Below, piece after piece: positions 1-9,916 of a stretch of DNA of 37,603 nucleotides (positions are counted from its first letter, which is position 1; each line of letters begins with the position of its first letter). Made by a program: the position numbers and the translations under genes. The stretch spans positions 1 to 37,603 of the forward strand of contig PSRJ01000119.1 in NCBI GenBank assembly GCA_003175985.1, read 5' to 3'. The stretch comes from Terriglobia bacterium. Lineage in GTDB: Bacteria; Acidobacteriota; Terriglobia; Bryobacterales; Bryobacteraceae. Below the pieces are notes generated by a model. The model was not told the origin of the DNA, made no database searches, and saw only the letters and a list, made by a program, of their open reading frames with translations.

Positions 1-3000
1 TGCGCGAAGGCCGCCGTATTGAACCACTGCGAAATCGTGCGCGGCCCCGTGAACGGGTCCCCCACCAGTCGAGCGCGATCGCCCGAAGACCCATCCAGAT
101 TGGCATCGACTCCGTTCAAAACGGAGAAAGGACCGCCGGTATGCAGACGAGCCAAAGGCGCGATCTCCCAGCCGTTAACCAGAGCCTTGACGATGCGCGA
201 TCCGCCCGAAAGCGCCGGATGCCAGATGATCGCAATCGTGGCCTGGTGCGTGTAGTCATTGCCCGTCCGGCTACGTTCCAGCGCCAGATTATTCACGTCC
301 TCCACTCCGCCTGCAGGCGTCCCGCCCTGCACTGGGACATCGCTCATCGTCTTCTGCCAGGCGTAGTAGCCCGTCGCGCTGAACTGATGCGACAGGCGGC
401 GGGTAAAGGAGATCTGCAGTCCGTTGTAGTCGGTGTTGAACGCGCTCTGCACCACGCCGAACGAGCCCACAGGCTGTATCGGCCGCCGGCACTGCGCATT
501 CGATGTGCTGGGAACGATTGTCGCGCTCGTTCCGCAAGACGGTATGCCTAAAGACGCCGCGTAATTTGTGTTGAAGCTCGGGTAGTTCTGTTCAATCCCG
601 AGCGCTTGATTGCTGCTGAACGCGCCGACGTACGCCACTACCACGCTCATATCCGCCGTGAGTTGCCGCTGAATCGAGAAATTCACCTGTAGGGTCCGCG
701 GCCAATCGGCGTTGCGGCTTACCCCTCCCAGGCGCGCGCCGTTGGGAAACAATCCCGTCCCTCCATTTACGAACGGGTTCGTTCCACCGCGATAGGGATT
801 GCTCAGGGTTGCCCCGTTGACGCTGGAAGTATTCGGGAACGTGTAGGAAAGGGCGTACGGGCTGGTATTCCCGCCTTGCGTCCACAACTCCTCGGACACG
901 GACCCCCAGAACAGGCCCACTCCGCCGCGGATCGACGTCTTCGCGCTACCGGTAGGATCGAAGGCGAATCCAAATCGCGGAGCGATATGCCCGAACCGGG
1001 TGTCGGTGATGCCCCGCGGGATGCCGGCGTCTCCCGGAAATACAATTCCCAGAGGAGCACTCGGAAATCTGGTGGATTGTTGTCCCGCAACAAAGGTGAC
1101 GTTGTGGTCGTGCGATTCGACCGGCGGAGTTTGGACGTCGTACCGCAGCCCGAGATTAAGAGTCAACCGCCGCGCAACGCGGTAGTCGTCCTGGAAGAAC
1201 CCGGCATAGGTGAACGCCGCCGTTCGCGTGTAAGCGGGACTATCCTGCAAAAACGTAGCTGGAATACCGAGTAAGTAGTCGGCGAGCGCGTTCCCCGTGA
1301 TCACTCCCGTGAAGGTGATCTGTCCGTAATTGTTCAGGTACGCTACTTTCGCTGCCTTGTCCAGCGAGAATTCCGCGCCCATCTGCAGCGTATGGCTGCC
1401 GCGCGTCAAGGTAACGAGATCGCGCAGCGCATAGGCGTCGGTCCCCGCTGGGCCGGCATTCGCATTCCTCATGTTCCAGTAGCCGGTAACGCCGATATTC
1501 GGCAACCCCGGAGCTCCTTGCGGGCTGAACGTGGAACCGAAGTTCGCCAGCGACTGTTCCGGCGTGTCCGTTCGCGTGTTTTTCATTCTCGTGTAAGACG
1601 CCCAGACATTATTCACCATGCTCGGATTCACCGCCCAGGTATAGTTGGCGATGAAGTTCTGCTGCTTGTACGTCTGCACGAGTGTCGAGTAGGGTGCGAT
1701 CGCGGCGGAGGGATTCGTGGATGCGATCGCAGACAGATTGCCTGAGCTCAGGAAATACGTGCCCGAAAGTGTCTGCGTCTGCGAAAGCGTGTGGTTGATT
1801 TTGATTATGAAATCGTCCTGGTTGATCGGCGACGGTGAGTAACCCGTCCAACCCGCGGCAAACCCGTTGTTAGTGGCCACCGGGGTGTTCGAAGCGGGTA
1901 CGTACTTGAACAGGGCCAACGCGGTCGGATCGATGCGGTCCGGGCAAATGACGTCTTTCACTCCGTTGCACACGAAGTTCGTGCCCGTCAGCGGGTCCTT
2001 TGGCCGCGCGCCGGGCGATTGCGTGAAGTTTCCGGCCCGTTCCAGCGCCGTCGGCACGATCGCTCCCGTGAGCAGCGCCGCGTCAGTCTGCCGCAGCCCG
2101 GAATACGACGCAAAGAAGAAAGTTTTGTTCTTGATGATCGGTCCGCCCAACGTCGCGCCGAACTGATTGCGATGGAGCGGCTCTTTTTGGTCGCTCGGCA
2201 GAGAATGCCAGGGCCGCGCGTTGAGGTGCGGATTCCTGAAGAAGTCGAACACCGTGCCGTGGAACTCGTTCGTGCCCGAGCGGACGAGCGCATTCACGAT
2301 TCCCGATCCGAACCGGCCATACGCCGCGCCGTAGTTGCTCGTCTGCACCCGGAATTCCTGGAGTGCGTCGGGGTTGGGCAGCAGTCCGCCACCGTTATTG
2401 AGCGCGTTGAAATTCGGTGCGCCATCCAGGTAGTAGTTCGTGCTGCCTGACCCGTTGTTCGCCCCGCCGTTGATGATCACGGTCTGCGTCGGCGCCCCGA
2501 AGCTTTGGCCCACGGAGTTCGTTTGTACTCCCGGAGTGAGATCCAGCAGGGTGTACGCATTCCGGTTCACCAGGGGGAGCGCAACCATATCGTGCGAGTC
2601 CACTGTGGCTCCCACCTCGGCGTTCGAGGTCTCCACCAGAGGCGTCTCGCCGGTGACCACCACGCTTTCATTGACCGTGCCGGGAGACAACTCCGCGTTA
2701 ATGGTGACGGGCACGCCCGCGTTCAAGCTGATTCGCTCCTGCACGTGCGTCTTAAAGTTCGGCGCGGAGATGGATACGCGGTAGTTGCCCGGCACCAGGA
2801 AGTCGATCCGATAGCCGCCTTGATCGTTTGCCTTCGTCGTCTTTTCCTGGTTGCGCTCCAGGTCTTTGACAGCGATGTCGGCGTTCGGAATCGCCGCCCC
2901 ACTGTTGTCGGTAACGGTGCCAAGGATGGAAGCCGTCGTAACCTGCGCTTGCATCAATGTGCCGCTGCTCACTAAAACGGACAGGAGCGAGATCAGCAGT

Positions 3001-3038
3001 CGGGTGCGAATCGAGAGCGCTACGTGGGGCTTATACAT
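1..3038 (-). CDS. Oar-like TonB-dependent receptor with carboxypeptidase-regulatory N-terminal domain (C-terminus cut by window edge)
   Basis: The reverse strand reads open from an ATG at 3038 to the window edge, about 1012 codons. A Shine-Dalgarno AGGAAGG lies about 4 bases before the ATG, which supports this start. The N-terminus is a signal peptide ending near MQAQ. An Ig-like carboxypeptidase-regulatory domain follows (about residues 32-115, with ILGTVTDNSGAAIPNADI and GGYRIDFLVPGNYRV). A plug-like segment comes next (VVVTGETPLVET, LPLVNRNAYTLLDLTPGV, YYLDGAP, GRFGSGIVNALVRSGTNEFHG), and then a long beta-barrel part. The last residues in the window, RTISQWFNTAAFA, match the late barrel of Oar-like receptors, so probably only about 100 residues are missing. 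Members sit in the outer membrane and take up large substrates or act in surface functions. The substrate here is unknown. The neighbour at 3333 is divergent, which is compatible with shared regulation but does not prove it. Confidence 0.93.
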   Translation of the reverse strand, partial: MYKPHVALSIRTRLLISLLSVLVSSGTLMQAQVTTASILGTVTDNSGAAIPNADIAVKDLERNQEKTTKANDQGGYRIDFLVPGNYRVSISAPNFKTHVQERISLNAGVPVTINAELSPGTVNESVVVTGETPLVETSNAEVGATVDSHDMVALPLVNRNAYTLLDLTPGVQTNSVGQSFGAPTQTVIINGGANNGSGSTNYYLDGAPNFNALNNGGGLLPNPDALQEFRVQTSNYGAAYGRFGSGIVNALVRSGTNEFHGTVFDFFRNPHLNARPWHSLPSDQKEPLHRNQFGATLGGPIIKNKTFFFASYSGLRQTDAALLTGAIVPTALERAGNFTQSPGARPKDPLTGTNFVCNGVKDVICPDRIDPTALALFKYVPASNTPVATNNGFAAGWTGYSPSPINQDDFIIKINHTLSQTQTLSGTYFLSSGNLSAIASTNPSAAIAPYSTLVQTYKQQNFIANYTWAVNPSMVNNVWASYTRMKNTRTDTPEQSLANFGSTFSPQGAPGLPNIGVTGYWNMRNANAGPAGTDAYALRDLVTLTRGSHTLQMGAEFSLDKAAKVAYLNNYGQITFTGVITGNALADYLLGIPATFLQDSPAYTRTAAFTYAGFFQDDYRVARRLTLNLGLRYDVQTPPVESHDHNVTFVAGQQSTRFPSAPLGIVFPGDAGIPRGITDTRFGHIAPRFGFAFDPTGSAKTSIRGGVGLFWGSVSEELWTQGGNTSPYALSYTFPNTSSVNGATLSNPYRGGTNPFVNGGTGLFPNGARLGGVSRNADWPRTLQVNFSIQRQLTADMSVVVAYVGAFSSNQALGIEQNYPSFNTNYAASLGIPSCGTSATIVPSTSNAQCRRPIQPVGSFGVVQSAFNTDYNGLQISFTRRLSHQFSATGYYAWQKTMSDVPVQGGTPAGGVEDVNNLALERSRTGNDYTHQATIAIIWHPALSGGSRIVKALVNGWEIAPLARLHTGGPFSVLNGVDANLDGSSGDRARLVGDPFTGPRTISQWFNTAAFA

Positions 3039-3257
3039 ATTACCTTCCTTTGTCATGAGGTGCGATCGGGCCTGAGCAGGGGCGGAATCATCCGGCCGAC
3101 GGCGGCGCTCCGGGATCCGTAGCTTCCTCGTGCGATAATCGGCGTCGATCTTCGCCTGGCGTCAGACCTGGACTGCCAAGCGACTATTTCCGTGAGGTGT
3201 GAACAACTTGCGTGGAGGTCCTGGACCACCCGCGAGGTGTGCAATCCGGGTCCGTGG

Positions 3258-3284
3258 TTCGACCCCGCGACCAGACGTTATAAT
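3258..3284 (+). promoter_or_regulatory. Possible sigma-70 promoter of the 3333 gene in the divergent spacer
   Basis: A perfect TATAAT is at 3279-3284. A weak TTCGAC at 3258-3263 would be the -35, but the spacing is only 15 bases. It lies about 50 bases before the ATG at 3333, inside the 294-base spacer between the TonB receptor and this gene. An AGGAGG at 3297-3302 is too far from the ATG to be its ribosome site. The -10 is convincing; the -35 is not. Confidence 0.35.
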
Positions 3285-3332
3285 GACCATGCACACAGGA
3301 GGCGGACCACAGACCTCTGCCGACCGGGAACG

Positions 3333-4568
3333 ATGCCAGTGAACGAGAACGCCATCCGAACCGACAAGCCGCAGGTCGAAAAACCCCCGGCCGCACCCAG
3401 GCGGACCGAGGTTGTCCACCAGTTGGAGCGGATTCTGCGGAGTCCAGCTTTCAACAAGAGCCTGCGTTACTCTGCATTCCTGAGGTACTGCGTCGAACAG
3501 GCGCTGGACGGCAAGGGCGACCAGTTGAAAGAGAGGACAATCGGGGTCGATGTGTTCGACCGGCGGCCGGACTACGACCCGGGGTCGGACCACGTTGTCC
3601 GGAGCGCGGCGGCGGAAGTGCGGAGGAGGTTGGCTCAGTATTACCAGGGCGGAGCCGACCCCGGCGAATTAAGGATTGAAATTCTGCCAGGGTCCTATCT
3701 TCCCCAGTTCTCGTATGGCCCCAACTCCGGTCAGCCTCTCGCCGAAACCCCTCTGATCGTTGTACCGGACGAACCGCCGGTGAAGCGGTCGCCGCGATGG
3801 CGCCGAAGGGTCGTAGCCCCGGCGATTGCATTCGCCGCGGTCCTTTTGGCGCTACTTTGGTATCGACCTGGGCGAGTTCCCACAGGTGTCGAGTGGTTTT
3901 GGTTGCCGCTGCTTTCCGCCCCCCGACAGGTCACAATCTTCATCGGGCCGCCCGCGCTGGTTTCGGCCGATGGCGGTTCGTCTCTCCGGGGCGATGCGGA
4001 TGCAACCGTAGAGACCGTGATGAAGGCGAACGTGGTGAGCTTTGCGTCCGCGGCGTCCGCGGCAAAGATCTCCGAGTTTCTGCAGGCGCGAGGCAAGGCG
4101 AGTCAGGTCCTGTCCAGCGTGACCAGCAAGTATGACGATCTTCAGCGAGGTCCCGCGGTCCTTCTTGGCGGATTGAACAACGCCTGGACTCTCCGGCTGA
4201 CCGATTCGCTGCGATTCGGGTTCGACACCGGCGACCCGGGCAATTCGCGGATTCGTGATCATCAACGGCCGGACCAGGACTGGACCTTTACGTTCAGGGC
4301 GCCTTATCAAAAGCTTACGCGGGATTACGCCCTGATTTCCAGAGTTTTGCACCCCGCTACGGAACAGATGACCCTGATCGTCGCCGGCCTGGGACAATGG
4401 GGCACCCTGGGAGCAGTCGATTTCATCACCGACCCGGTGCGGCTGGAAAAACTCAGAGGATCTGCCGGGAATCGTCAGCACGATCCGAATGTTCAAGTGG
4501 TCATCGGTGTCGACGTGGTGGATGGCGCCATTGGTCCTCCCAAAGTCCTAGCGACCTACTTCTGGTAG
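3333..4568 (+). CDS. Membrane-anchored protein with winged-helix-like N-terminal module (acidobacterial family)
   Basis: This is a 411-residue protein if started at ATG 3333, where the family-like sequence begins. The frame is open about 47 codons further upstream, but that part looks non-coding. Residues 25-130 carry a well-known module of proteobacterial and acidobacterial proteins, with FLRYCVEQALDGKGDQLKER, IGVDVFDRRPDYDPGSDHVV and VRRRLAQYYQ. It is usually taken as a winged-helix DNA-binding unit. One membrane helix (VVAPAIAFAAVLLALLWY) follows near residue 155-175. The C-terminal 230 residues should lie outside the membrane and have no motif I can name. The layout suggests a one-component membrane-bound regulator. 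A link to the divergent TonB receptor is only inferred. The ribosome site before 3333 is weak. Confidence 0.83.
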   Translation: MPVNENAIRTDKPQVEKPPAAPRRTEVVHQLERILRSPAFNKSLRYSAFLRYCVEQALDGKGDQLKERTIGVDVFDRRPDYDPGSDHVVRSAAAEVRRRLAQYYQGGADPGELRIEILPGSYLPQFSYGPNSGQPLAETPLIVVPDEPPVKRSPRWRRRVVAPAIAFAAVLLALLWYRPGRVPTGVEWFWLPLLSAPRQVTIFIGPPALVSADGGSSLRGDADATVETVMKANVVSFASAASAAKISEFLQARGKASQVLSSVTSKYDDLQRGPAVLLGGLNNAWTLRLTDSLRFGFDTGDPGNSRIRDHQRPDQDWTFTFRAPYQKLTRDYALISRVLHPATEQMTLIVAGLGQWGTLGAVDFITDPVRLEKLRGSAGNRQHDPNVQVVIGVDVVDGAIGPPKVLATYFW

Positions 4569-4865
<297 letters not shown>

Positions 4866-7800
4866 TCAGGCACCCGCCTTAACGGAGCGTTGTCGCACAT
4901 TGAACGCTACTGGGCCTTTGAAGTTGAAGCCTATGTTGAAGCGCACGGGCATGGCCGCAATCATCCAGTCTGATTGATCTTGTGGTCGGATATGGATCAA
5001 GTCCCCGTGTGCGTCTCTGCGCACCCATCTGGAGTGCCCTTGCAACTCGATCACGCCCGTCGCTTCAAAGAGGTCAGGTTCTGTAGCAGGAGGCTGGCCC
5101 TGTGGTCGACCCCACTTCCTTGCCAGTGCGTCAATCTTCAGATGCAGCTCGCGCGCGCTCTGATCGGAAGAAATCATGTAGGAACGAATGGGGCCGACAC
5201 GGCCCGCGACCTGATAAGCGCGGCTGAACGATTCTCTCGCACTGTCGAGCTTCTGCAAATGGTAGGCTGTTACGCCGGCTTGGAATGCGAGGATCGCACT
5301 GTCCGGGGCATGAATCATTGCAGCGCGCAGAGCATCCAACAACTCGTCCGCGTTGTAGCCGCTCTGGGTTCTGAGCAGCGTTACGCGCATGAGAAGAAGC
5401 CCTCGATGATCAGGCGCCATCTTGAGCCCCTTCTCAACATCCATGTTGGCCTCTGACAGATTCCCTTGTGAATGTTTAATAACTGCTCGAAGATAAAATC
5501 CTTCAGGCGTTGGGCTATGGGCAATCCATTTGTCAAGCTTCCGAAGCGCGTCGGCTGGCGACACTTCCTTCAGTAGGTCTGCTTCCAAGATCGGCAGCTT
5601 AAAGAGATCATCTTCATCTACCGTCTCTATTCCTTCTCTGACAATCTCCAGCGCTTTTGCGAGCAGTTTCGAGGCCTCAATGCCGTCCATGCGATTCGTG
5701 GTCAGCATATCGTGACGCTGGCGGTTAATCATTCGAGCGTGGGTGTAATATCCATATTCACTACCTCGATCTCGCTTTCGATACGCGATAAACTCTCGCT
5801 CTGCCTTCTTCTCTAAGTGCTTTCGAACCTCGGGACTTCCGGCCTGCCCGGCCTCGTGCAAGTAGAGCATCCCGCGACTGTGTTGAAGAGTCGGATTGTA
5901 TTTGGCGCTCTCCAAAGCCGAAGCCTTGTTGAGAAGATCATGGGCACGTTGAAAATCAGGATTTGGCCGGCTCTCCATCTCAGCAATCGCATAGTGCTGA
6001 TACAGCATCGTTTCAGTCGGGAAGATTGCCAGGGCAGATTCAAACAACCGGCGCTGGTAAATGATTTCAGATAGGTCTTGGCGGACTTCGTCACTCAACA
6101 TTACTGCCTTACAGAGCCGAAAATCGTCCTCCGAGTGGGGATTCATGGCTCCGATGAGTCGGCATAGGGCGTCGCACATCTCATACTGCGTCGACCATAC
6201 ATGGTCTGAAACAATCTGCGCGATTACGCGATGCCGAGCTCGGAAGGCAATCCGGCCCGAAAACGTGGAAGCCGCGGTAATGATAATGTGATCTCTGTCT
6301 TTCTCAAGAACGTTGGTACCAAACTCGGGCTCTGAGCAATTCAATACCATCAGCAACAGATCCAAGGGGATCACATATCCAAAGCGGTAGACAAGGCAGA
6401 TCATTTCATATGCCTGCTTGCCTAGGTTAGGCAGATTTCCGTATTCTGAAAGAATCTTCTGATCAAAATTCTCCTCGGCTTTAGTGCTGAGCGAGCGCAT
6501 GACGCCCAACAAATGGTGTTCATGGTGTCCTTTGACTCGCTCACGCCAATAAGCGGCAGTCGTCACTTGATCTATCTGCAACAGTCGCATGCGGGCCAGA
6601 TAGTTGACAAAGGGGTCCACTTCGGTTCCGTCAAGATCATCAGGCACTCCGACAAGGTCGAATCCGGGCATTGGATGATCCTCAATGATGTTCGACCAGT
6701 CCAGCGCTCGAACGGCTCCGAGAAGCACGGCCGGGACGTTGTGTGACCGGAGATCCGAGAACAGATTTCGGACCATTCGATGGTGCACTTCGACGTTGTC
6801 TACCAGGACCAGCACGGGAGTGTTTTCGGCAGCTCTTGAAATATCGCTGATGAGTCGCCAGTCCCAGCTCTCTGAATACCGGTTTCCGGCGCTATAAAAA
6901 TCCCTGAGAAGCACGACTGGATGCGGTCGGTCTCTATCGGTGGACAGTTCGTAGCCTACGCGGCGCAGAATGGTGCTCTTTCCACTACCGGCAGCACCAG
7001 AGATGATCAGCCCTTTCAGCGGAGCTTCGCGAATGGCTTCACGCATCTGTTCCTTTATAGCGTCCGTAACCACATCGCGACGGAAGTCCATTCCAGCCGC
7101 CAAATTGCCCCACGATGGTTCCGCGCCATAGAGAAATGTTGCCGAGTCATAATTAGGGTCAGCGGGCCCGACAAACTCGAACTGATCATCCATCGCTACC
7201 CGGGTAGCTGCCGGAAATTGTAGGTCGCGTCCCCCGGTCTGAACTAGGTCCGGTATGCGCCTGATTCGCTGCTTGCCGCTAGCCTCACGATCGATATGTC
7301 CCTGAATCGTCGCCATAAACGTCGCCATCGTGCCAGGGATCATCTGAATCTTGTACTGGTCGAAAAAGTCGCGATCTTCGTCAGTGACCTTCGGGAGAAG
7401 GGCGAACGATGCCCTCGGCATTGAATCTCTATTGCTTTTGCGCACCTCCGCGAGTAGCTGCCGCAGGACGCCATCGGTGAAGCTGTAGCCAATGAAAAGC
7501 CAATAATAGTCCAGGAGCAACCGAGGGATATTGGACAACATCGTCATTCTGACAGCATGAGTATCCGTCATGTCTTTTGTTGTCAAGACTAATACGTTCT
7601 CTTTGTGATGGATCTGGTCGATGCTTCCGTGGAGCTTCAGAATATGCACGTTAGCGTTGTTATGGATGTTGTAGTCCGTGGAAAACTGATACACGGGACG
7701 CGGCTCTTGGCGGCGGCTGCTCAGCTTCTCATGGTATGCCTGCTCAACCAGGGTGTCGTAATTGGTCGTATAGATCGAAGCCCAGGATACGTTAGTGATT

Positions 7801-8168
7801 GATCTGTGAGCGTCTGATGGCGAACAGCCTTCCAACGCATCGCGAACGAACACTTCGATTTCTGGCCTTGGCGCGTTGTTGCATATCAGATCTGCTGCAC
7901 CCCAAGGATCAAGCCGAGAGAAGTACTTTTCGATCCGATCGAAATGCTTTGGGCAGAACTTCAAGCAGATGTCCTCAATGAGCCGTCTCCAACCTGGCGC
8001 GCTTGCCTCGCGGCTCGCCCCGGCTCCCAGAAAAAGTATGCACCTGCCTGCGAGAAGCGCATCCAGCAGTTCCGAGGGAACCTGGATTGGCGGGCTTTGG
8101 GGTGGCGAAACCTCCTTGGTTGGAGTCACAGCGGACTTGGTTCGAGTCTTCTTGTATCTTGCCAACAC
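4866..8168 (-). CDS. SIR2-domain / P-loop STAND-like NTPase / TPR protein, probable anti-phage NADase sensor
   Basis: This is an 1100-residue three-part protein. Residues 35-290 are a SIR2-type domain: LFLGAGASREA at 45-55, TTNYDTLVEQA at 134-144, LKLHGSID at 177-184 and FIGYSFTD at 225-232. Residues 380-640 hold a P-loop ATPase with Walker A GAAGSGKST at 391-399 and Walker B VLVLVDNVE at 452-460. The rest, about 650 onward, is helical and TPR-like. SIR2-STAND proteins of the Avs5 kind, and other SIR2 defence proteins, deplete NAD+ when they sense phage. That role is inferred here from architecture and from the neighbouring integrase and tRNA scar. Start: GTG 8168 is only two bases from a GGAGG, so TTG 8165 may be used instead. 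It is the last gene before the tRNA scar, a common place for cargo. Confidence 0.9.
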   Translation of the reverse strand: MLARYKKTRTKSAVTPTKEVSPPQSPPIQVPSELLDALLAGRCILFLGAGASREASAPGWRRLIEDICLKFCPKHFDRIEKYFSRLDPWGAADLICNNAPRPEIEVFVRDALEGCSPSDAHRSITNVSWASIYTTNYDTLVEQAYHEKLSSRRQEPRPVYQFSTDYNIHNNANVHILKLHGSIDQIHHKENVLVLTTKDMTDTHAVRMTMLSNIPRLLLDYYWLFIGYSFTDGVLRQLLAEVRKSNRDSMPRASFALLPKVTDEDRDFFDQYKIQMIPGTMATFMATIQGHIDREASGKQRIRRIPDLVQTGGRDLQFPAATRVAMDDQFEFVGPADPNYDSATFLYGAEPSWGNLAAGMDFRRDVVTDAIKEQMREAIREAPLKGLIISGAAGSGKSTILRRVGYELSTDRDRPHPVVLLRDFYSAGNRYSESWDWRLISDISRAAENTPVLVLVDNVEVHHRMVRNLFSDLRSHNVPAVLLGAVRALDWSNIIEDHPMPGFDLVGVPDDLDGTEVDPFVNYLARMRLLQIDQVTTAAYWRERVKGHHEHHLLGVMRSLSTKAEENFDQKILSEYGNLPNLGKQAYEMICLVYRFGYVIPLDLLLMVLNCSEPEFGTNVLEKDRDHIIITAASTFSGRIAFRARHRVIAQIVSDHVWSTQYEMCDALCRLIGAMNPHSEDDFRLCKAVMLSDEVRQDLSEIIYQRRLFESALAIFPTETMLYQHYAIAEMESRPNPDFQRAHDLLNKASALESAKYNPTLQHSRGMLYLHEAGQAGSPEVRKHLEKKAEREFIAYRKRDRGSEYGYYTHARMINRQRHDMLTTNRMDGIEASKLLAKALEIVREGIETVDEDDLFKLPILEADLLKEVSPADALRKLDKWIAHSPTPEGFYLRAVIKHSQGNLSEANMDVEKGLKMAPDHRGLLLMRVTLLRTQSGYNADELLDALRAAMIHAPDSAILAFQAGVTAYHLQKLDSARESFSRAYQVAGRVGPIRSYMISSDQSARELHLKIDALARKWGRPQGQPPATEPDLFEATGVIELQGHSRWVRRDAHGDLIHIRPQDQSDWMIAAMPVRFNIGFNFKGPVAFNVRQRSVKAGA

Positions 8169-8378
8169 ATCCTCCAGGGAGGCGCCGAATTTGTGGCCGT
8201 GAATCCATCAGTGTACCGGGAATCGAGCTGGCTAGTGCGCGTTTGGCCAACTGTGGAATCAGCTTCCAGCTCCGGAAGTTACGTGCAGAGCCAGTTCTAC
8301 GCATGTTCACGGGGTCCGCCACGATTTCCCGAGTTGCTCTGCGGCAAAATGAGCCCGCGCCGGGGCGAGGTCGGCCGA

Positions 8379-9524
8379 TTATTGAGTCACCGTCAACTGG
8401 GGGATGTTCGCCGCCCGCTGGTGCCGTTCGGCTTCCTCCCGCCGCTTCTCATCCGCGGTCCGTTGGCGTGCCGCTATCTCATCGAGGGCGCGCCGTTTCG
8501 CTTCCATGCGAACGTGCGAGTAGCGGGAGAGCATGGTGCGCGAGACGTGCCCGGCAATGCTCATGATCACTTCTTCACCTGCGCCCGACTCAGCAAGTTC
8601 GGTAACCAGCGTGTGGCGATTGTCGTGCCATCGCCCGACGACCTTCGCGTTGTCGCGCACCTTCGTCCACGCGGTCCGCAATGTCGTAACCGGGCGCGTT
8701 GGGTCGTTTGGCTGACCCTTCCCGGCCGGAAATACGTACCACTCCGGCTTGCACTCGCCAAACCGTTTGACGAACCATGCCGCGTGCGCCCGTAGGGCAG
8801 CCAGTACGGTATCGTTTAGTGGAATCACCCGCCCGGTCCCGGCCTCCGTTTTGGACTTGCCCACGGTGAGCGTCTTTTTGTCTATCAGGTCAATCTGCTG
8901 CCACCGAAGGTGACGCAGTTCCTTGTCGCGGAGCCCGCAGTTTAGGTCGAGCACCAGGGCGGGATAGATGTTCTTGCTCCGCAGCTTGCCGGCGGCGGCC
9001 AACATACGCGACTTCTCTTCGGCGGCGAAGGCCCGGCCGGGTGATGGGGGAAGTGCCAGCTTTAGGGACTTCTCACGTCGCATCTTGGCCCGGATCAAAT
9101 CCCCCTGGTCTCCCAAGAGCCGAAGCAGCAGAAGTACTTCATCGTTGATCGTCTTGGGACCCGCCTTCTGTTCCAGCCGGCTCGCCTGGTAACGCTTGAC
9201 CACCGTGGGCGTGATCTCCACGACCAACTTGCGACGGAGAATCTCGGTGACGTGCATGAGGGCGTATACCGCGAACGTGGGCGCCTCGTGCTTGAGCTTG
9301 TAGTCGATCAAGAATTCGTCTGCGGCTTCCTGAATGGTCTTCCGCTGCTGCTGCTTGGCCTCTTCTTCAAGGACCTGGCTGTAGCTCCTCTGCAACCGCT
9401 CCCGTTGCCGCCGCTCTTCGTTGATGGCGTCCGCCCTGTTGGCGGTGCCGGTCGAACCGCGGTAGCGACGACCGTCCAGCTTGAACTCGTAATGGTAGAA
9501 CCTGCCGTTCTTGAAAACGCTCAT
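8379..9524 (-). CDS. Tyrosine integrase (satellite/island type)
   Basis: This is a 381-residue tyrosine recombinase. An N-terminal arm-binding-like part (residues 1-60, FKNGRFYHYEFKLDGRRYRG) is followed by a SAM-like core-binding domain (about 62-155) and the catalytic domain. Catalytic residues can be placed: R199 in CGLRDKEL, K225 in the beta-hairpin, H300 and R303 in HDNRHT, H326 in AGHVSRT and nucleophile Y335. All six are present, so it should be active. The gene follows the excisionase-like gene on the same strand (65-base gap). It is the best candidate for the enzyme that used the tRNA-Asn site at 4623-4667. The 210 bases between its stop and the SIR2 gene start hold nothing I recognise. 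Confidence 0.95.
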   Translation of the reverse strand: MSVFKNGRFYHYEFKLDGRRYRGSTGTANRADAINEERRQRERLQRSYSQVLEEEAKQQQRKTIQEAADEFLIDYKLKHEAPTFAVYALMHVTEILRRKLVVEITPTVVKRYQASRLEQKAGPKTINDEVLLLLRLLGDQGDLIRAKMRREKSLKLALPPSPGRAFAAEEKSRMLAAAGKLRSKNIYPALVLDLNCGLRDKELRHLRWQQIDLIDKKTLTVGKSKTEAGTGRVIPLNDTVLAALRAHAAWFVKRFGECKPEWYVFPAGKGQPNDPTRPVTTLRTAWTKVRDNAKVVGRWHDNRHTLVTELAESGAGEEVIMSIAGHVSRTMLSRYSHVRMEAKRRALDEIAARQRTADEKRREEAERHQRAANIPQLTVTQ

Positions 9525-9588
9525 TTGCTGGCTTGCCGCTGGCAGCCCAGCGGCCTCGTCACATTGGTCACTTCAGTCGCGCAAACAG

Positions 9589-9876
9589 TCAAGGCAAAGA
9601 TCGGCGTGGCCGGCCCGGCCCACGCCGTGCGGGAGCGGCGGGAATGGGCGAACCTCCGCCACCCGGCTGGGATTCCAAAAACGCCGTGATATCCCCGAGC
9701 TTGTATCGGATGGCGGTCCCATTAATCCGTCGGAAGCGGCAGCCGATGTTCAAACGCCGTTCCCGCTGCAACACCTTCACGCTGCAGCCGCGGATGGCGG
9801 CGTACACGTGCTCGTCTACCCACGCCCACGGCACCGCGGGGATTTGGGTCAAATCCACTGGGCGGGAGGCCCTCAT
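9589..9876 (-). CDS. Excisionase-like small helix-turn-helix protein
   Basis: This is a 95-residue protein started at ATG 9876, preceded by GGAGG at a spacing of about 4 bases. The open frame runs further upstream through the repeat cluster, but that part looks non-coding. The body (WVDEHVYAAIRGCSVKVLQR, RRLNIGCRFRRINGTAIRY, LGDITAFLES) has the order of an AlpA/MerR-like winged HTH found in recombination directionality factors: helix-turn-helix, basic wing, then a short helix. A Pro/Gly/Arg-rich tail follows. It sits between the integrase and the VapE gene, next to short repeats it might bind. In related elements this type of protein directs excision and represses int or rep. That role is inferred. 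Confidence 0.75.
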   Translation of the reverse strand: MRASRPVDLTQIPAVPWAWVDEHVYAAIRGCSVKVLQRERRLNIGCRFRRINGTAIRYKLGDITAFLESQPGGGGSPIPAAPARRGPGRPRRSLP

Positions 9877-9916
9877 ATCGCCTCCATCCGCGTTCCGGGG
9901 GAGCCGATGCCGCCCT

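Noticed and set aside
1..3038. Several plus-strand frames of 60-156 codons across this region
   Set aside because: They lie opposite the continuous TonB receptor frame, which has a ribosome site, signal peptide and family motifs; the plus frames are antisense shadows.
7975..8322. 115-residue minus-strand frame between integrase and SIR2 gene
   Set aside because: Most of it overlaps the SIR2 N-terminus in another frame, and the free part has no ribosome site or domain pattern.
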